A DNA stretch of 64,000 bases from Riemerella anatipestifer (GTDB lineage Bacteria > Bacteroidota > Bacteroidia > Flavobacteriales > Weeksellaceae): the NCBI RefSeq assembly GCF_009670965.2, contig NZ_CP073239.1, positions 744,001 through 808,000 on the forward strand, read 5' to 3'. A program made the position numbers and the translations under genes. This document shows positions 9,679-17,937 of the stretch, piece by piece. The notes under the pieces are model-generated. The model ran no database searches. It was not told the origin of the DNA and was given only the letters and a program-made list of their open reading frames with translations. Numbering within the stretch: position 1 is the stretch's first letter; each line of letters begins with the position of its first letter.

Positions 9679-9785
9679 ATTTCAAAAATTTAACTTAAAC
9701 CACTGATTTACAAAAATGTTTATTTGCAAAACTATTTTACAAAGATATTACAATAATTTTTCTAGCACAAATTTATTTCTCACCA

Positions 9786-9793
9786 TATCTTTG
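9786..9793 (+). promoter_or_regulatory. -7 box TATCTTTG upstream of the Ala-rich lipoprotein
   Basis: TATCTTTG matches the Bacteroidota -7 element. It lies 67 bases before the chosen start at 9861, and 10 bases before an in-frame ATG at 9804 that would add 19 basic residues ahead of the signal peptide. Confidence 0.45.
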
Positions 9794-9860
9794 CCTTGTT
9801 CAAATGAATGAACAGAGTAATAAACAAAAAAGAAACAAATTTAAAAAATTATTTAAAATT

Positions 9861-10151
9861 ATGAAAAAGTCATTATTCGTAGCGGCTGTTGCTGCTTTAA
9901 CTGTTGTAGCTTGTAAAAAAACTGAAAACGTTGAAACTGCTGCTGTAGATTCTACTGCTGTTGAGGCTGTTGATTCTGCTGCTGCTGTTGTTGATTCTGC
10001 TGCTACTGTTGTTGATTCTGCTGCTACTGTAGCTGCTGAAGGTGTTGGTGCTACTGCTGATGCTGCTGCTGACGCTGCTAAAGGTGCTGCTGATGCTGCT
10101 AAAGGTGCTGTTGACAACGCTGCTGATAAAGTAAAAGAAGCTGCTCACTAA
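9861..10151 (+). CDS. Small Ala-rich lipoprotein with VDSAA repeats
   Basis: A 96-residue protein starting MKKSLFVAAVAALTVVAC, a lipoprotein leader with the lipid Cys at about residue 18. The rest is almost only A, V, D, S, K, T and E: tandem (VVDSAAT) units in the middle, then AADAAKGA repeats, ending in a Lys-rich VDNAADKVKEAAH. It should form a long amphipathic helix on the membrane surface. Two 21-bp DNA units encoding VVDSAAT at 9987-10007 and 10008-10028 are identical, so the gene is prone to repeat-number change. A strong terminator follows. The start at 9861 is chosen over 9804 because of the leader. Function unknown. Confidence 0.8.
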   Translation: MKKSLFVAAVAALTVVACKKTENVETAAVDSTAVEAVDSAAAVVDSAATVVDSAATVAAEGVGATADAAADAAKGAADAAKGAVDNAADKVKEAAH

Positions 10152-10176
10152 TCTAAAGTGATATACAGACAAACTA

Positions 10177-10205
10177 AGACACTCTAAATTTAGGGTGTCT
10201 TTTTA
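10177..10205 (+). terminator. Rho-independent terminator of the Ala-rich lipoprotein gene
   Basis: Near-perfect palindrome (AGACACTCTA..TAGGGTGTCT, one G-T pair) followed by a run of T, 26 bases after the stop. Confidence 0.85.
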
Positions 10206-10235
10206 TTTCATTTCAATATAATGATGTGATAAAAT

Positions 10236-10267
10236 AATAGGCTATTTCTTTAATGAGATAGCCTATT
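10236..10267 (-). terminator. Hairpin between converging genes, likely serS terminator
   Basis: A perfect 10-bp stem, AATAGGCTAT / ATAGCCTATT, with a 12-base loop and AT-rich flanks. It lies 29 bases after the serS stop and can act on either strand. Confidence 0.6.
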
Positions 10268-10295
10268 TATTTTTTATATTTAAAATGAGTTTTTT

Positions 10296-11564
10296 TTATA
10301 TACTCTCAAATCTTGTATACGCTCTTAGCTTTTCTGGAATTTTAATACCTTCTTCCGTTTGATTGTTCTCTAAAAGAGCTGCCATTACTCTAGGTAAAGC
10401 CATTGCAGAACCATTTAATGTATGTACTAACTGAGGTTTATCATCTCCTGATTTATATCTACATTTTAATCTATTAGCTTGAAAATTCTCAAAATTAGAT
10501 ACTGAAGATACCTCCAACCATCTCTGCTGAGCCGCACTCCACACCTCAAAATCGTAAGTAAGTGCAGAAGTAAAGCTCATATCACCACCACATAAACGCA
10601 AAATTCTAAATGGCAATTCCAAATCTTCTAAAATAGACTTTACATGAGCTACCATCTCATCTAGTGCAGCATAAGAATTTTCTGGCTTTTCTAGTCTTAC
10701 TATCTCTACCTTTTCAAATTGATGAAGTCGGTTAAGCCCTCTTACATCAGCACCGTAGCTTCCTGCTTCCCTTCTGTAACATTGAGAAAAAGCCGTATTC
10801 TTTACAGGAAGTTTTTTCTCCTCCAAGATTACATCTCTATAAATATTGGTTACAGGCACTTCTGCTGTAGGAATAAGGTATAAATTATCCTCATTCACAA
10901 AATACATTTGCCCCTCTTTATCAGGAAGTTGCCCCGTACCATAACCAGAGGCTTCATTTACTACATGTGGCGGATTTACCTCTAGGTAACCTGCATCAGT
11001 ATTTTTATCAAGAAAAAACTGCACCAAAGCCCTTTGTAACCTAGCTCCTTTACCTAAATAGACAGGAAAACCTGCTCCTGCTATTTTCACCCCCAGCTCA
11101 AAATCAATTAGATTGTGTTTTTTAGCGAGTTCCCAGTGTGGCAAAGCCTCTGTTCCCATTTCAAAAGTGTCACAAGACTGATACACCACCTCGTTATCAT
11201 CTGCCGAACTACCTGCTTTTACAATATCTGCTGGTATGTTTGGGATTTGATAAAGAATATTCAGTAGAGATTCCTCCTTTTCTTTCAATAATTGTTGTAA
11301 ATCCTGCGATTTCTGCTTAAACTCTCCTGTTTTAGTTTTAACCTCCTCTGCTTCTTGCTTCTTCCCTTCCTTCATTAGAAGACCTATCTCTTTGGAAATT
11401 TTATTCATTTGAGCTAAATTTTCATCTAACTCATACTGTATTTTCTTTCTTTCGTCATCAGTCGCTATTGCCTCATCTACAAGGTTTAGCTCCTTAAAAT
11501 TTCTCTTTTTAAGCCCCTCTAAAACACGGCTTTTTTGCTCTCTTAAAAATTGAACTTGTAACAT
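10296..11564 (-). CDS. serS: Seryl-tRNA synthetase
   Basis: Class II synthetase charging tRNA-Ser (and tRNA-Sec where present). The 422 residues begin with the long antiparallel coiled-coil arm (about 25-105, rich in K and E) that grips the tRNA long arm. The catalytic core follows with motif 2 (FSQCYRREAGSYGADVRGLNRLHQFEKVE-type, about residues 260-290) and motif 3 near the end (NGSAMALPRVMAALLEN). Length and motifs are standard and nothing is missing. Confidence 0.97.
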   Translation of the reverse strand: MLQVQFLREQKSRVLEGLKKRNFKELNLVDEAIATDDERKKIQYELDENLAQMNKISKEIGLLMKEGKKQEAEEVKTKTGEFKQKSQDLQQLLKEKEESLLNILYQIPNIPADIVKAGSSADDNEVVYQSCDTFEMGTEALPHWELAKKHNLIDFELGVKIAGAGFPVYLGKGARLQRALVQFFLDKNTDAGYLEVNPPHVVNEASGYGTGQLPDKEGQMYFVNEDNLYLIPTAEVPVTNIYRDVILEEKKLPVKNTAFSQCYRREAGSYGADVRGLNRLHQFEKVEIVRLEKPENSYAALDEMVAHVKSILEDLELPFRILRLCGGDMSFTSALTYDFEVWSAAQQRWLEVSSVSNFENFQANRLKCRYKSGDDKPQLVHTLNGSAMALPRVMAALLENNQTEEGIKIPEKLRAYTRFESI

Positions 11565-11612
11565 TGATATTTATTTAAAATAAGGAGTTTATATATTCCG
11601 CAAAAGTAAGCA

Positions 11613-12116
11613 TTATTTTACGATTGTAATAACATTACTCGCCTGACTTTGCTTAGAAAAAATTTGATTATTATTCCAAAAAATTTCTTTGACTTGAAAA
11701 AGACTTGGCTGCCAAGAGTAAATAACTCTCATTGTATCTATTTCTGTGACGGAGGTAGAATCCGTTAGTTTTTTCTTCCAATTAAATGCAATATCCGATT
11801 GATAGTATTTTAAACTAGGAGACACCGAATCCTTTAAATTTCTAGTTGCTCCAGAAATATATTGAATATAATAGATAGAATCTACGCCCATCTTCCTAGA
11901 AAAACCCGAAGATAGATTAACCGAGCTATACGCTCCTCCCAAATCACTCAAAGTGAAACTAGCTCTATTTTGAGAAGTATTGGTATTAAGCAAATCTCTA
12001 CCCGAAGTATCTTTTAGAAAAATATCTATCGTTTGGTCTATATACTGTACCTCAGCATCTTCCTTCCTACAAGAAAATACCAACAGTAAAATTATAAAAA
12101 CTGTGTATCTTTTCAT
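11613..12116 (-). CDS. Lipoprotein of unknown function
   Basis: The start at 12116 gives MKRYTVFIILLLVFSC, a lipoprotein leader with its lipid Cys at residue 16; an ATG 75 bases further up would put 25 polar residues before it and is rejected. The mature protein (about 150 residues) is beta-rich with repeated YY/Q-rich strands and no recognised motif. It diverges from tilS with a 74-base gap. I cannot assign a function. Confidence 0.78.
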   Translation of the reverse strand: MKRYTVFIILLLVFSCRKEDAEVQYIDQTIDIFLKDTSGRDLLNTNTSQNRASFTLSDLGGAYSSVNLSSGFSRKMGVDSIYYIQYISGATRNLKDSVSPSLKYYQSDIAFNWKKKLTDSTSVTEIDTMRVIYSWQPSLFQVKEIFWNNNQIFSKQSQASNVITIVK

Positions 12117-12178
12117 TATCACAAATATACTAAGTTTTAGTGGATTTAGACTTGCTTCTTCACTACCTAATTTTCTTG

Positions 12179-12186
12179 TATCTTTG
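12179..12186 (+). promoter_or_regulatory. -7 box TATCTTTG immediately before tilS
   Basis: TATCTTTG ends only 4 bases before the tilS ATG at 12191, so transcription should begin at or within a few bases of the start codon. Confidence 0.5.
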
Positions 12187-12190
12187 GACA

Positions 12191-13474
12191 ATGATTTCCG
12201 TGGATTTATTTAAAACTAAACTAAAGGAGCTACTACCTAACTACAGCAAACATCAATTTCTATTAGCAGTAAGTGGTGGAGCAGATTCTATGGTATTGGC
12301 TCATCTGATGAAACAAATAGATGCCAAAATAGAAATAGCTCACATCAACTATAAATTGCGAGGCGAAGATTCGGATAAAGACGCTGCATTAGTACAAGAA
12401 TTCTGCGAGAAGCATCATATTCCGTTTCATTGTTATACCGTTTCGGATAAAGATGAAAAACCTTCGGGGTCTATTCAGCTATGGGCAAGAGAGCTTAGAT
12501 ATCAGTTCTTTAGAAATATTATGAAAAATCGGAGTCTAAGCTACCTCGTAACTGCTCACCACTTAAACGACCAACTAGAAACCTTTATCATCAATCTTTC
12601 TAGAGGTAGTGGCATCAAAGGATTAGTGGGTATTCCTAATAACGAAAACCATATTTTACGCCCTTTGCTAGATTTTAGCAAAGAGGAAATTTATCATTTT
12701 GCAGAAGCACATTCCGTAGCGTTTAGAGAAGATAAATCTAACCAAAAACAAGATTATCTTAGAAACAAGATAAGACATTCTGTTGTTCCAAAGCTAGGAG
12801 AAATCAATCCTGATTTTTTGGATAATTTTAGAAAGAGTATTGATTTTTTATCTGAAGCTAAATCCTTTATAAATCAACAAATTGAAGATAAAACAAAAGA
12901 GATTTCAATAAATACTGAAAACGAAACTATTATAAACCGACACGCTTTAGAAAAGGAATCTAGCTTTATTCAGTTTGAGATACTCAATAAATTTGGATTT
13001 AGCAATAAAGCGGAAATTAGTAAGATATTTACAGCAGAAACGGGGAAATCGTTTTATTCCAACGAGTACCAATTCCTCATCAATAGGGAACAACTTATTA
13101 TTAGTAAAAAGGAAACTCTTTCTAATAATGATGAAGAAATCACGCTTCCCAGCGAAAAGGAAATAAAACTAGACCAATGGATAACCTACGAAAAAAAAGA
13201 GATTTTAGAATGGAACTTTGATGCAGATCAAATTTCCTTACCTCTAAAATTGAGGCATAAAGAGGCTGGCGACTTCTTTTATCCAAAAGGAATGATGGGG
13301 AGAAAAAAGGTTTCTAAATTTTTTAAAGACGAAAAATTGTCTATTTTAGCAAAATCAAAAATTTGGTTGCTGTGTGATAACGAAAATCGTGTTTTAGGCA
13401 TTATACCTTTGAGACAAGACGGCAGATTTGCCTCTAACGACAAAACAGAAAAAAACATCAAAATTATTTTATAA
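12191..13474 (+). CDS. tilS: tRNA(Ile)-lysidine synthetase
   Basis: Attaches lysine to C34 of the CAU-anticodon tRNA-Ile so that it reads AUA. The ATP pyrophosphatase loop AVSGGADSM is at about residues 26-34, followed by AHHLNDQLETF and LRPLLDFSKEEI, both typical. The C-terminal domain (about 330-427) has the RHKEAGDFFYP and KKVSKFFKDEKL stretches of the TilS C-terminal domain. The start at 12191 (MISVDLFKTKLKELLP) fits the family; an upstream ATG at 12140 would include the promoter-like box. 427 residues is normal. Confidence 0.95.
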   Translation: MISVDLFKTKLKELLPNYSKHQFLLAVSGGADSMVLAHLMKQIDAKIEIAHINYKLRGEDSDKDAALVQEFCEKHHIPFHCYTVSDKDEKPSGSIQLWARELRYQFFRNIMKNRSLSYLVTAHHLNDQLETFIINLSRGSGIKGLVGIPNNENHILRPLLDFSKEEIYHFAEAHSVAFREDKSNQKQDYLRNKIRHSVVPKLGEINPDFLDNFRKSIDFLSEAKSFINQQIEDKTKEISINTENETIINRHALEKESSFIQFEILNKFGFSNKAEISKIFTAETGKSFYSNEYQFLINREQLIISKKETLSNNDEEITLPSEKEIKLDQWITYEKKEILEWNFDADQISLPLKLRHKEAGDFFYPKGMMGRKKVSKFFKDEKLSILAKSKIWLLCDNENRVLGIIPLRQDGRFASNDKTEKNIKIIL

Positions 13475-13484
13475 TTAAAAAGCT

Positions 13485-15557
13485 ATGAAACTAAGATACT
13501 TATTACTTTTATGGTGGACTATGCTGGCCGTAAGCTTCTCGGCCCAAATAAAAGACCCCGTAAAATTCAAACTAAAAGTTAATGAATTGGGCAACCAAGA
13601 ATATGAGGCTGTCCTTACCGCCACCCTAGAAAATGGTTGGCATATCTACTCCAAAGATTTACCCGAAGACAGTGGTATTCCTACTGAAATGAAAGTTTCA
13701 GGGACGAATATAGTTCCTGTGGGTAAAATTGTAGAAATTGGTAAAAAACACGACGAATTTTCAGAAGCCTTTGGTGCTAGGATTGTTTACTTCTCTAATA
13801 CAGCCACATTCAAACAGAAATTTAAGCTAAAAGACGCTTCCAAACCTGCCAATGTAAACGTAGAAATTACTTATCAAACTTGTAACGACCGTGTATGTTT
13901 AGCTCCTAACACTTTAGAATTTGAGGAAAAAATTAAGGCTAATCTTACAGAAACCAACTCTAAAGAAAATGAACAAACACCATTACAAGAGGTTATTAAG
14001 GACACGGTAAATCAAAACACAAATCTAACCTCGGCAGAAAATATAACATCGTCCACACAAGCACTACAAGGAGAAAATTCTCTAAAGGTAGAATCTTTAA
14101 ATCCTAAAGCACCGCTTACTGACTGCGGCGTAGCAACAGAAGAAGAAAGCTCTAGCAACTGGTGGATTCTTATTTTAGGCTTTATTGGAGGGCTTATTGC
14201 GTTATTAACACCTTGCGTTTTCCCTATGATTCCGCTCACGGTTTCATTCTTTACCAAAGGAGCTACCAATAAGGCTAAAGGTAAACGAGATGCTATTATC
14301 TATGGAATATTTATTTTGGTAATTTTTATTTTATTGAGTATCCCTTTCCATATTATAGACGGCATTTCTGGGAACATCTTTAATGATATTTCTACCAATG
14401 TTTGGCTTAACTTGTTCTTCTTTGGGATATTCTTATTCTTTGCGTTGAGCTTCTTTGGATATTACGATATTACACTCCCAAGCTGGATTGCCAACAAATC
14501 TTCAAAAGCGGAAGAAGCTGGTGGGCTAATTGGTATTTTCTTTATGGCTCTTACTTTGGTAATTGTATCATTCTCTTGTACAGGTCCTATACTTGGTAGC
14601 TTACTCGGTAGCGCCGTTACTGGTTCTAGTGATGTCCCAATGCTCCTCACCTTTGCTTTAGCTGGTTTTGGGCTGTCTTGGGCTATTGTATTCGGTGCGT
14701 TGGCATTGTTCCCTCAAGCGTTACAATCTTTACCAAAGTCTGGTGGCTGGATGAATACCGTAAAAGTAATACTCGGTTTTATAGAGTTAGCTTTGGCTCT
14801 TAAATTCCTTTCTAAAGCTGACCTTGTATCTAAAACTTTTTTATTAAAACGAGAGCTTTTCATTGTATTGTGGATTATCATCACCATAGGACTTGTATTA
14901 TATCTATTTGGAAAAATAAGATTTCCGCACGATGATAAAAACGCCAAAATATCCACCACTCGTAAAGTTTTTGGAGTGCTCGGGATTGGGTTTGTTGTTT
15001 ATTTAATCCAAGGGCTAGTTCCTTCGGACAGACCTAAATTACAGCTACTAAGTGGTATTTTGCCTCCTATCAATGTAAGCTACTTACACAACGAACAAGA
15101 AGGCATCTTGGGTATGCACCCAGAACACGACTTTTTCGTAGCTCTAGAACAAGCTAAAAAGGTAAACAAACCTATACTGATAGATTTCACAGGCTATGGT
15201 TGTGAAAACTGTAGAAAAATGGAGGAGTTTGTATGGTCTGAACCTGACATCTTACCTATCTTACAAAATGAAGTTGTCCTAGCGTCCTTATATGTAGATG
15301 ATAAAGAGGAACTCCCTGAAAACGAACAAATAAAAATAGATATGGGTGGCGGTCAGAAGAAAAAAGTAAAAACAATAGGAGACCGCTGGAGCCTTTTCCA
15401 ACAAGTGAATTTTAATAATAATTCTCAACCGCATTATGTTTTGGTAACGCCTGACGGAAAGGTCATCAATAAACCTGTATCGGGATATATGCCAAAAGAA
15501 GAGTTTAAACAATTCTTAGAATGTGGTGTAAATTGGTTCAAAAAAAATAAAAAGTAA
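13485..15557 (+). CDS. dsbD: Thiol:disulfide interchange protein DsbD
   Basis: Carries electrons from cytoplasmic thioredoxin across the inner membrane to periplasmic thiol proteins. After a signal peptide (about 1-20) comes the DsbD alpha domain with its C-x5-C pair in CNDRVCLAPN. A membrane core of about eight helices follows from residue 228, with the two active cysteines in TPCVFPMIP and SCTGPILG. The C-terminal thioredoxin-like domain has C573-x2-C576 (CENC). 690 residues. It follows tilS by 10 bases and could be cotranscribed. A clear terminator ends the unit. Confidence 0.95.
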   Translation: MKLRYLLLLWWTMLAVSFSAQIKDPVKFKLKVNELGNQEYEAVLTATLENGWHIYSKDLPEDSGIPTEMKVSGTNIVPVGKIVEIGKKHDEFSEAFGARIVYFSNTATFKQKFKLKDASKPANVNVEITYQTCNDRVCLAPNTLEFEEKIKANLTETNSKENEQTPLQEVIKDTVNQNTNLTSAENITSSTQALQGENSLKVESLNPKAPLTDCGVATEEESSSNWWILILGFIGGLIALLTPCVFPMIPLTVSFFTKGATNKAKGKRDAIIYGIFILVIFILLSIPFHIIDGISGNIFNDISTNVWLNLFFFGIFLFFALSFFGYYDITLPSWIANKSSKAEEAGGLIGIFFMALTLVIVSFSCTGPILGSLLGSAVTGSSDVPMLLTFALAGFGLSWAIVFGALALFPQALQSLPKSGGWMNTVKVILGFIELALALKFLSKADLVSKTFLLKRELFIVLWIIITIGLVLYLFGKIRFPHDDKNAKISTTRKVFGVLGIGFVVYLIQGLVPSDRPKLQLLSGILPPINVSYLHNEQEGILGMHPEHDFFVALEQAKKVNKPILIDFTGYGCENCRKMEEFVWSEPDILPILQNEVVLASLYVDDKEELPENEQIKIDMGGGQKKKVKTIGDRWSLFQQVNFNNNSQPHYVLVTPDGKVINKPVSGYMPKEEFKQFLECGVNWFKKNKK

Positions 15558-15569
15558 TTTAAAAACACA

Positions 15570-15608
15570 AAATCCCTTCATTAAACTCTAAAGAAGGGGT
15601 TTTGTTTG
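15570..15608 (+). terminator. Rho-independent terminator of dsbD
   Basis: A 10-bp stem (AAATCCCTTC / GAAGGGGTTT) with a T-rich tail, 12 bases after the stop. Confidence 0.85.
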
Positions 15609-15614
15609 TATAAA

Positions 15615-15742
15615 CGCCCACATTGCGTAAGGGATAGAGCGGATACCCCACAGGGAAGAAGCCGAGGAGCGACAATGACCGAGGAGTAGAAGCGATAGCC
15701 CGACCCTAGCCGTGGGAATAGCCTAGGCAAAGGGATACGCCC
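15615..15742. repeat. GC-rich noncoding element, probably a dispersed repeat or structured RNA
   Basis: About 128 bases of clearly higher GC than the flanks, with no good reading frame. It begins and ends with CGCCC, has similar ends (GCGTAAGGGATAG near the start, AAAGGGATACGCCC at the end), holds two copies of CCGAGGAG 17 bases apart (15662, 15679), and can pair CCCCAC (15646-15651) with GTGGG (15712-15716) and CCTAG with CTAGG around 15705-15725. Flavobacteria carry multi-copy elements of this look, but only one copy is in this window, so that link is from memory. Confidence 0.5.
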
Positions 15743-15780
15743 TTGTTTTTAGTATTATAAAAAATAATTTTCTGCTGAAT

Positions 15781-16539
15781 ATGCTTAATTACGAAATTTC
15801 TGGTAAGGGGCAAGAGCCTTTGGTCTTGTTGCACGGTTTTTTGGAAAACAATAGTATTTGGAACGATTTGGAGCCGTATTTATCCGAGCATTTTAGCCTA
15901 ATCAAAATAGATTTACCAGGACACGGAAAATCGGAGGTGATGGGCGATGTCCATACGATGGAACTAATGGCGGAAGAAGTGAAAAAGGTAACTGACCACC
16001 TCAGTCTGTCTAAATTTCATATTTTGGGACATTCTATGGGCGGTTATGTAAGTCTTGCTTTTGCAGAAAAATGGCATACGCAACTTAAAAGCCTCACGCT
16101 TTTTTTCTCTACTTTCCAAGCTGATGACGATGCTAAAAAGGAACTGAGAAGAAAAAGCTTTAGAATCATACAAGAAAGTTTTTCTACTTATGTAGGAGCT
16201 GGCGTTCCGCTTTTGTTCAATCCGAACGAGAGAGAACAGCTGGATTCTAAAATAGAACAAGCTAAGAAAATAGCCCTAAGCACACCTACACAAGGGGCTC
16301 TAGCTGCCGTAAAAGGTATGATTGAACGAACAGATAAAAGAAATCTACTTGAACAGATAGAAACCAAAGTACTGGTATTAGCAGGGCGGTACGATGCCGC
16401 TGTAAACCACGAAGCATTGCTTAATCTTTTGCCACAAAGAGCATCTATAAAGCACTATCTCCTAGATTGTGGACACAACGGACATTGGGAACTCCCTAAA
16501 AATTGTGCGGAAATTATCAATAAAGAATTGATTTGCTAA
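15781..16539 (+). CDS. Alpha/beta hydrolase
   Basis: A 252-residue alpha/beta-fold hydrolase. The oxyanion strand is LLHGFLENNSIW, the nucleophile elbow GHSMGG sits near residue 84, the acid is likely in AGRYDAAV near 204, and the catalytic His is in DCGHNGHWE near 236. No signal peptide, so cytoplasmic. It resembles the broad group that includes 2-succinyl-6-hydroxy-cyclohexadiene-carboxylate synthase-like and esterase-like enzymes, but nothing in the surroundings fixes the substrate; menD is 36 kb away. Confidence 0.88.
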   Translation: MLNYEISGKGQEPLVLLHGFLENNSIWNDLEPYLSEHFSLIKIDLPGHGKSEVMGDVHTMELMAEEVKKVTDHLSLSKFHILGHSMGGYVSLAFAEKWHTQLKSLTLFFSTFQADDDAKKELRRKSFRIIQESFSTYVGAGVPLLFNPNEREQLDSKIEQAKKIALSTPTQGALAAVKGMIERTDKRNLLEQIETKVLVLAGRYDAAVNHEALLNLLPQRASIKHYLLDCGHNGHWELPKNCAEIINKELIC

Positions 16540-16674
16540 AAAATTGCTAGTCTGATATTTTATATTTTGAAATACTATCCAGTAAAGTGTCTTCTGATAC
16601 GCAAAAAAGCGTTAATGGCATTGAAAGCACCATGGCTTCCAAACTGAATGATATATAAATAATATACTTTAATA

Positions 16675-17151
16675 ATGATTACTTTTTCAAAAAAAATTCG
16701 TTCTCTAAGAGAACTGGGACTAGCTACCATATTTTATATACTATTTCTGATGTTTATGTGGTGGTATATAGGTTATAATCCTTATTCTACTTTGGGAATA
16801 TTCCTTTTATACTTTATAGTATATGCTTTACCTGTAATAGTTTTATTTTTCAACTATAAACAACACAGCTCCTACAAGACTTTTAACTTAAAGGAAATTA
16901 ATAGTGCAGATATAGAAAAAGTACAACTAGTAGGAACAGGACATAAAATAAAAAACTCTCAGAATGCTTATACACTACCTTATTGTATGAACTTTTTTTA
17001 CCTTAAAATCCATTTGAAAAATAGCTCGACCCCCATTATAATTACCAGTGTAGATGATTATAATGTAGAAAAAAACTTTCACAAACACTTCCCAAATATT
17101 AAAATAGAAAGGAAAATAGATGCATTCCCTTTATTACCGAACCAAAAATAA
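16675..17151 (+). CDS. Membrane protein of unknown function, paralogue of the next gene
   Basis: A 158-residue protein with two N-terminal membrane helices (about 18-35 and 42-60), then a soluble domain of strands ending in a helix. It shares with the 173-residue neighbour the order LRELG..I.Y, LPV.VL..NY, ALPY/TLPY..YFY, and DYNVEKNF / DYKIDKII. Compared with that copy it lacks about 14 residues just after the second helix. The layout resembles small bacterial PH-domain membrane proteins, but the match is loose. The 135 bases before it hold a 36-codon open stretch that looks like a relic. Confidence 0.7.
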   Translation: MITFSKKIRSLRELGLATIFYILFLMFMWWYIGYNPYSTLGIFLLYFIVYALPVIVLFFNYKQHSSYKTFNLKEINSADIEKVQLVGTGHKIKNSQNAYTLPYCMNFFYLKIHLKNSSTPIIITSVDDYNVEKNFHKHFPNIKIERKIDAFPLLPNQK

Positions 17152-17311
17152 AAACTAATAATTTAACTACTGATAAAGTAATTTATGAGAAATAATCTAA
17201 TCTATTGGGAACTCCTGCAAGAAAAATAATCCCTTATATACCAAAATACTATCACTAAATATGGAACCATTTTATCAACAATCATATTCGCAGAAATAAA
17301 AATAATATAGT

Positions 17312-17833
17312 ATGGATTTAAAAATAACATTAAAAAGTCAACTCTATGCATTAAGAGAGCTTATTATAATAAGTATTGTTTATTTTGGACTTCTGTACTT
17401 GTTGTATTCAAATACAGAATTGGATTTGTTTAAAGTGTTGTTCCTATCAACATTTGCTTTTTATTTTATTGTTTTTCTTTTGCCTGTAATGGTATTGCAT
17501 ATTAATTATCTAAACAACAGCTATAAGCAGCTTAGTATTGAGCAAAATAAACTAACCATCAACAATACCGTTTATACAGAAAACGAGATTGATAAGATTA
17601 AGATTTATGCAACATCACAACATTTTAGCGATTCCGTTGGAGTATCTGCCTTACCATATAATGATTATTACTACTATATTAGGGTGGATTTAAAAAATGG
17701 AGAAAAAATAAATCTGTCCTCTTTGATAGATTATAAAATAGATAAAATAATTACAGAAAACTTTAAATCTATTAAAATAGATAAAAACTCTTCTTCTTTT
17801 GTTTCTCTACTAATAATTAAATCATACAGGTAA
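17312..17833 (+). CDS. Membrane protein of unknown function, paralogue of the previous gene
   Basis: 173 residues: two N-terminal membrane helices (about 18-32 and 42-62) and a soluble C-terminal domain of alternating strands, possibly PH-like (KLTINNTVYTENEIDKIKIY). It is a diverged duplicate of the gene ending 160 bases upstream, with a conserved LPV..LH.NY after the second helix. Both are very rich in K, I, N and Y, typical of fast-evolving AT-rich genes. No function can be given. Confidence 0.7.
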   Translation: MDLKITLKSQLYALRELIIISIVYFGLLYLLYSNTELDLFKVLFLSTFAFYFIVFLLPVMVLHINYLNNSYKQLSIEQNKLTINNTVYTENEIDKIKIYATSQHFSDSVGVSALPYNDYYYYIRVDLKNGEKINLSSLIDYKIDKIITENFKSIKIDKNSSSFVSLLIIKSYR

Positions 17834-17937
17834 ATAATTATACAGGTCAACTGGATAAACTATAAATCTAACTTTTTATACTTAAATTTGTAGCTTTCTC
17901 CCCTTAAATAGGGGCTTCAATTTAAAAATAAACAAGA

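Noticed and set aside
9800..10172. Ala-, Ser- or Thr-rich open frames antisense to the small lipoprotein
   Set aside because: They arise from the GCTGCT-type repeats on the other strand; none has a leader or sensible start.
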